Shown here: positions 59,981 through 64,000 of the stretch, piece after piece
Position numbering within the stretch: position 1 is the stretch's first letter
How the letters are laid out: each line of letters opens with the position of its first letter
DNA from: Burkholderiales bacterium
GTDB taxonomy: Bacteria; Pseudomonadota; Gammaproteobacteria; Burkholderiales; Burkholderiaceae_C
Direction of reading: 5' to 3'
NCBI GenBank assembly: GCA_003963115.1
Contig: RXJQ01000037.1
Location: 124,001-188,000, forward strand
DNA: 64,000 bases
Notes under the pieces: model-generated
The model's database searches: none
What the model saw: the letters and a program-made list of their open reading frames with translations, nothing else
Told to the model about the DNA's origin: nothing
Program-made: the position numbers and the translations under genes

Positions 59981-60009
59981 CGCCCGCCTCAGGGATCCGC
60001 TGCTGATGC

Positions 60010-60468
60010 TCAGCGCGGTGTGCCGAATGGCTCGCCGCTGAGCTTGCTGCCTGCCTTGACGCCATGCTTGGTGAACCAGCCGGTGTTCATCTCCAGCACG
60101 AAGCGCACAGGCTTGGTCGAGCAGTGCGGGTCGAGCGTCTGGGCCTTCATCTCGTCCACGTTGACCACGGTGCCGTCGTCGGCGATGAAGGCCACGGCCA
60201 GCGGGATCAGGGTGTTCTTCATCCAGAAGCATTGCTGCCCGGCGCGCTCGAAGATAAAGATCATGCCCTCGTTGTTGCCCATGCTGGTGCGGAACATCAG
60301 GCCGATCTCGTGTTCCTGCTCCGAGCGGGCCACTTCGGCCTTGATGTTGTACATGCCCGCACCCAGGGTGGTGGTGGGCAGATGCTGGGCCTGATCCTGC
60401 GCCCATGCCGGCGCAGATGAAAGCGGAGCGAGCACGCAACAAGCAAGCGCGAGCGCAATACGGGTCAT
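60010..60468 (-). CDS. DUF192 exported protein
   Basis: 152 aa. A signal peptide (about 1-24, ending APAWAQD) is followed by the DUF192 core: IKAEVARSEQEHEIGLMFRT, MLFVFE-like MIFIFERAGQQCFWMKNTLIPL, and GTVVNVDEMKAQ. The fold is a small beta-barrel of unknown function. GAGGATCAAAGAT upstream favours ATG 60468; ATGs at 60483 and 60495 are possible. Confidence 0.88.
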   Translation of the reverse strand: MTRIALALACCVLAPLSSAPAWAQDQAQHLPTTTLGAGMYNIKAEVARSEQEHEIGLMFRTSMGNNEGMIFIFERAGQQCFWMKNTLIPLAVAFIADDGTVVNVDEMKAQTLDPHCSTKPVRFVLEMNTGWFTKHGVKAGSKLSGEPFGTPR

Positions 60469-60580
60469 ATCTTTGATCCTCATCAGGTTTTTCAAACTGA
60501 TTTCCGTGTAACTTGCCGATCAGCGCCATGGCGTCAGGTCAGGCAACCGATGTCGGAGCCCGACTTTATCAGCGAGTCCG

Positions 60581-62998
60581 ATGAGCACCGTCCTACCCGT
60601 TTCGACATTTGTAAAGGCTGCCCCGGCCGCGTCCCTGACGCCGTCGCAGGTGGCGGGGCTGGACGACCCGGCCTTGCTGAGCCAGTGCATCGTCGAAGCA
60701 CCCATGGGCAGCAGCCTGCGGCGCATCGGTCTGGGGCTCTCGGGCATGTACTGCGCGGCCTGCTCGATCACGATCGAGGATGCCCTCAAACGCGTGCCGG
60801 GCGTCAGCGAGGTGCAGGTCCAGGCCGCTTCGCAGCGCGCCCGTATACTGCTCGATCCTGGTCGCACCAGGTTGTCGGAATTGGTCGAGGCCGTGCAGAG
60901 CGTGGGCTACCGCGCCTGGCCGGACGCCGCGGCGCGTGCAGGCAACGAGCGCCTGCTGGAGCGGCGCAAGCTGCTGTGGCGGCTGTCCGTGGCGGCCTTC
61001 TGCATGATGCAGATCATGATGGTCACGACCATGCAGTATGTGGCAGGCCCCCAGACCATTCCGCGCGACCTGTGGAACCTCATGAACTGGGCTGGCTGGG
61101 TGCTGAGTCTGCCGGTGATGTTTTTCTCCTGCGGCCCGTTTTTCTCAGGGGCCTGGCGTGCGGCCAAACAAGGGCGCATCTCGATGGACACGCCTGTGGC
61201 CTTGGGTATCGCGGCGACCTTCATCACCAGCACAGGCGCATCTTTTGGCGGGCAGGCGATCTTCGGTCACGAGGTCTATTTCGACTCGCTGACCATGTTC
61301 GTGACCTTCCTGTTGGCAGGCAGGTGGCTGGAGAGCCGGGCCCGCGAGCGGGTCACACAGTCGCTCGAATCACTGTGCGTGCGCTTGCCCGAGGCTGTGG
61401 ACCGGGTGATGGCTGCCGATGCCGACTTGTCAGACATCAGCGCGGCCCGCACCGAGTCGATCGCCATCTCCGCGCTGGGGCATGGTGACAAGGTCAGGGT
61501 GGCCGTCGGGCAGGTCTTTCCGGCCGACGGGCAGATCGTGGCGGGCAAGACCGATGTGGACGAGTCCATGCTCACCGGTGAGTCACGCGCCTTAGCCCGG
61601 CAGGCGGGCCAGATGGTGGTGGCCGGTAGCCTGAACCTGGGCGCGCCCGTCTGGATGACGGTGGAGCGCCTGGGGCCGGACACCCGCTACCAACAGATCG
61701 TGTCGCTGGTGCAGCAGGCCATGACCGAGAAGCCGGGCTGGATGCGCCAGGCCGACCGCATGGCCGGGCCCTTCTTGTGGGCGGTGTTGCTGCTTGCGGG
61801 AGCAGGTGCACTGGCCTGGCAGTTCATCGACCCGGCGCGCTCGGTGTGGGTGGCCGTGTCGGTGCTGGTGGTGACCTGTCCTTGTGCCTTGTCGCTGGCC
61901 GCGCCGTCCGCGCTGCTGGCGGCTGCTGGCGCCATGGCCAAGCAAGGCGTGCTGGTGCGTCGCCTGGATGCGCTGGAGGCACTGGCGCAGGTCGACCAGG
62001 TCTATTTCGACAAGACCGGCACGCTGACCGAGGGCGAGCTGCGGCTGGCAGGCGTGGTGCTGCCGGGGGCGCCTGGGCAGGTGCTGCCTGGTTTGCCGTC
62101 GGATCAGGCCGATTTGTGGCGCAAGGCAGCTGCCTTGGCGGCCTGCTCACAGCATCCCTTGTCTCGCGCGCTGGTCAAGGCGGCACAGGAGGCGTCTGGT
62201 GCGGCCCTGGCAAGGGGGCAGGCCTGGTCGGACGTGCGCGAGCATGCAGGCAAAGGCGTGGAGGCGCGAGACGCCGATGCTTGTGTCTGGCGCCTGGGCT
62301 CCAGGCATTGGGTGCTGGAGGGCTCTGAGCTGGGGGCAGATTCGCCTGGCTTGATCGACACGGATGCGCGCGTCTGGCTGGCAGCCCGCGATCTTCAAGG
62401 CCGTTTGCAGAACGACCATCAACCAGATCAGCAACTGGGCTTTGTCTTTGACGAAACCTTCCGCGCCGAGGCCAAGCCTGCGGTCGCGCGGCTGACTGAA
62501 CTGGGTTGTGATGCCGCCCTGTTATCGGGCGACCAGGACAGTCGGGTAGTTGCCGCCGCACAACATCTGGGCGCAGGCAGTCCCATGTCGGTGGCCAAGG
62601 CGCATGCCACGCCAGAAGACAAGCTGCAGGTCATCGCGCTAGCGCAGCGTCAAGGTCACCATGTAGCAGTGGTTGGCGACGGCATCAACGATGCCCCTGT
62701 CCTGGCCAAGGCTGATGTCTCGATCGCGCTTGACCAGGGCGCGGCCCTGGCGCAATCTCAGGCAGATCTGATTGTTCTGGGAGGACGCTTATTGGGCGTC
62801 CCCCTGGCCGTGGAAACCGCGAGACGGGCCATGCGCATCGTCAAGCAGAACCTGGCCTGGGCCGCCATCTACAACCTCGCATGCATTCCGCTGGCGCTGA
62901 TGGGGCTGCTCCCACCCTGGCTCGCCGGACTGGGCATGGCGCTCAGCTCACTGGCCGTGGTCCTCAACGCGCTGAGACTCGGCGCAGCTCGTGCTTGA
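60581..62998 (+). CDS. ccoI: Copper-translocating P-type ATPase for cbb3 oxidase assembly
   Basis: 805 aa. A heavy-metal domain with GMYCAACSI (CxxC) near residue 57, eight TM segments, the CPC ion motif in VVTCPCALSLAAP, phosphorylation site DKTGTLTEG, the HP motif in CSQHPLSRAL and hinge GDGINDAPVLAKAD. The N-terminal ~45 residues are an extra segment. It exports Cu(I) to the periplasm for CcoN maturation (CtpA/FixI type). ccoS follows within 4 bp and ccoN 242 bp later. Confidence 0.95.
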   Translation: MSTVLPVSTFVKAAPAASLTPSQVAGLDDPALLSQCIVEAPMGSSLRRIGLGLSGMYCAACSITIEDALKRVPGVSEVQVQAASQRARILLDPGRTRLSELVEAVQSVGYRAWPDAAARAGNERLLERRKLLWRLSVAAFCMMQIMMVTTMQYVAGPQTIPRDLWNLMNWAGWVLSLPVMFFSCGPFFSGAWRAAKQGRISMDTPVALGIAATFITSTGASFGGQAIFGHEVYFDSLTMFVTFLLAGRWLESRARERVTQSLESLCVRLPEAVDRVMAADADLSDISAARTESIAISALGHGDKVRVAVGQVFPADGQIVAGKTDVDESMLTGESRALARQAGQMVVAGSLNLGAPVWMTVERLGPDTRYQQIVSLVQQAMTEKPGWMRQADRMAGPFLWAVLLLAGAGALAWQFIDPARSVWVAVSVLVVTCPCALSLAAPSALLAAAGAMAKQGVLVRRLDALEALAQVDQVYFDKTGTLTEGELRLAGVVLPGAPGQVLPGLPSDQADLWRKAAALAACSQHPLSRALVKAAQEASGAALARGQAWSDVREHAGKGVEARDADACVWRLGSRHWVLEGSELGADSPGLIDTDARVWLAARDLQGRLQNDHQPDQQLGFVFDETFRAEAKPAVARLTELGCDAALLSGDQDSRVVAAAQHLGAGSPMSVAKAHATPEDKLQVIALAQRQGHHVAVVGDGINDAPVLAKADVSIALDQGAALAQSQADLIVLGGRLLGVPLAVETARRAMRIVKQNLAWAAIYNLACIPLALMGLLPPWLAGLGMALSSLAVVLNALRLGAARA

Positions 62999-63002
62999 CG
63001 CA

Positions 63003-63191
63003 ATGGAAATTCTCTACGTCCTGATTCCCGTATCGGTTCTGCTGGTGCTGGCCATCCTGGCGGTGCTCGGTTGGGCGGTCAACAGCGGGCAGTTCGAAGA
63101 CATCGAACAGGAGGGCCTGCGCGTCCTGCAGCCGCAAGAGCAGGCTGATGGGCAGCCAGATGAGCGCAATGTTGAGCCTCATCAAGAATAG
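63003..63191 (+). CDS. ccoS: cbb3 oxidase maturation protein CcoS
   Basis: 62 aa with one N-terminal TM helix ([21 protein letters not shown]) and the CcoS hallmark [14 protein letters not shown]. It helps insert heme b and Cu into CcoN. ATG 63003 fits family starts; GTG 62991, overlapping ccoI, is an alternative. Confidence 0.93.
   Translation: MEILYVLIPVSVLLVLAILAVLGWAVNSGQFEDIEQEGLRVLQPQEQADGQPDERNVEPHQE
63172..63185. promoter_or_regulatory. FNR-like box before ccoN
   Basis: TTGAG-CCTC-ATCAA matches the FNR/ANR consensus TTGAT-N4-ATCAA at nine of ten positions. It overlaps the end of ccoS and is centred about 62 bp before the ccoN ATG, allowing a class II activator position. It fits the known oxygen-limited induction of cbb3 oxidases. 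Confidence 0.6.
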
Positions 63192-63240
63192 CCCTGAGGG
63201 TTATCCACACAATTCAGCCTGTAACAAAGGAGAAGAAGAG

Positions 63241-64000
63241 ATGGCAACCACCCACTCTGCCACGTACAACGACACGGTTGTACGGCAGTTCGCCATAGCA
63301 GCGGTCGTGTGGGGCGTCGTCGGCATGGCCGTTGGCGTCCTGATCGCGTCCCAGTTGGCATGGCCTGAGCTGAATTTCGGCATCCCATGGCTGAGCTATG
63401 GCCGCCTGCGTCCACTGCATACGAATGCCGTGATCTTCGCGTTCGGCGGCTGTGCGCTGTTCGCGACGTCCTACCACGTGGTGCAGCGCACCTGCCAGAC
63501 CCGCTTGTTCGCAGGCCCGCTGGCCTCGTTCACCTTCTGGGGCTGGCAACTCGTGATCGTGCTGGCCGCGATCTCGCTGCCCATGGGCTTCACCACCGGC
63601 AAGGAATACGCCGAGCTGGAGTGGCCGATCGACATCCTGATCGCCGTGGTCTGGGTGGCTTACGCCGTGGTCTTCTTCGGCACGGTGGGCACCCGCAAGA
63701 TCCGGCACATCTATGTGGCTAACTGGTTCTACGGCTCCTTCATCATCGCGGTGGCCTTGCTGCACATCGTCAACAGCGCCGAGATCCCGGTGTCGCTGAC
63801 CAAGTCCTACTCGGCCTACGCCGGTGTGCAGGATGCAATGGTGCAATGGTGGTACGGCCACAATGCCGTGGGCTTCTTCCTGACGGCGGGCTTCCTGGGC
63901 ATGATGTACTACTACATCCCCAAGCAGGCCGGCATGCCGGTGTACTCGTATCGCCTGTCGATCGTGCACTTCTGGGCGCTGATCTTCACCTATATGTGGG
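63241..64000 (+). CDS. ccoN: Cytochrome c oxidase cbb3-type subunit I (partial, 5' end)
   Basis: The first 253 codons of CcoN before the window edge. Conserved features are [20 protein letters not shown] (heme b ligand His), [12 protein letters not shown] and [20 protein letters not shown], containing the active-site His for heme/CuB. AAGGAG lies 11-16 bases before the ATG. It is the catalytic subunit of the high-affinity terminal oxidase; ccoO, Q and P should follow beyond 64000. Confidence 0.96.
   Translation, partial: MATTHSATYNDTVVRQFAIAAVVWGVVGMAVGVLIASQLAWPELNFGIPWLSYGRLRPLHTNAVIFAFGGCALFATSYHVVQRTCQTRLFAGPLASFTFWGWQLVIVLAAISLPMGFTTGKEYAELEWPIDILIAVVWVAYAVVFFGTVGTRKIRHIYVANWFYGSFIIAVALLHIVNSAEIPVSLTKSYSAYAGVQDAMVQWWYGHNAVGFFLTAGFLGMMYYYIPKQAGMPVYSYRLSIVHFWALIFTYMW

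Overview
The window is a high-GC chromosomal segment from a betaproteobacterium, most likely Burkholderiales (Comamonadaceae/Sphaerotilaceae-like, for example Aquabacterium or a relative). The basis is gene content and style: a cysteine operon with APS reductase and DUF934 but no cysC or cysJ, a ccoI-ccoS-ccoN order, PEP-CTERM surface proteins, Pit/DUF47, and FdxA with a TrxR-like ferredoxin reductase. The genus is inference; no rRNA is present. The only RNA gene seen is tRNA-Asn.

Layout. 0-4.2 kb: type III glutamine synthetase, a NikR-like regulator with altered metal ligands, a PBP5-type carboxypeptidase and lgt. 4.2-9.25 kb: a minus-strand RND efflux operon ending in its own CsoR-family repressor, with a promoter whose spacer holds a CsoR-type palindrome. 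9.3-20.2 kb: housekeeping and accessory genes (YfbR-type nucleotidase, SulP transporter, double-GAF protein, ABC-2 exporter, cytosolic histidine kinase, and a Sir2-Pit-DUF47 group). 20.3-26.3 kb: a six-gene, translationally coupled minus-strand operon with OleA-, OleC- and OleD-like enzymes, an HxxxDG acyltransferase-like protein and a small membrane protein. It lacks OleB and so looks like a beta-lactone or acylated-lipid pathway. 26.6-31.5 kb: a Baeyer-Villiger-type monooxygenase, two SDRs and an alpha/beta hydrolase, controlled by a divergent TetR through twin 18-bp operators. 31.4-36.6 kb: a hybrid sensor kinase with its solute-binding protein, then an orphan Pho-box pstS.

36.8-45.5 kb is an accessory island, visibly more AT-rich in parts. 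It holds three PEP-CTERM proteins, a PAAR / GxSxG hydrolase / membrane protein trio that looks like an orphan type VI secretion cargo-effector-immunity module, a YVTN beta-propeller protein, and a decayed mobile-element zone. That zone has a stop-interrupted gene, a frameshifted gene, an IS3 transposase tail and an integrase catalytic domain, and it abuts tRNA-Asn. The integrase fragment is framed by an imperfect copy of the tRNA 3' end.

45.8-50.3 kb: an M28 peptidase, then a tightly packed His-rich Spy-like protein / ferredoxin / response regulator / histidine kinase operon. 50.3-58.9 kb: ferredoxin reductase, fdxA, cobA, cysN, cysD, cysH, DUF934, cysI and a TauE/SafE exporter. Together these form a complete APS-to-sulfide assimilation route with a plausible ferredoxin electron supply. 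59-64 kb: a patatin lipoprotein, a DUF192 protein, and the start of a cbb3 oxidase locus (ccoI, ccoS, ccoN) with an FNR-like box before ccoN. Coordinates and start codons were judged by eye from reading frames, Shine-Dalgarno sequences and overlaps.
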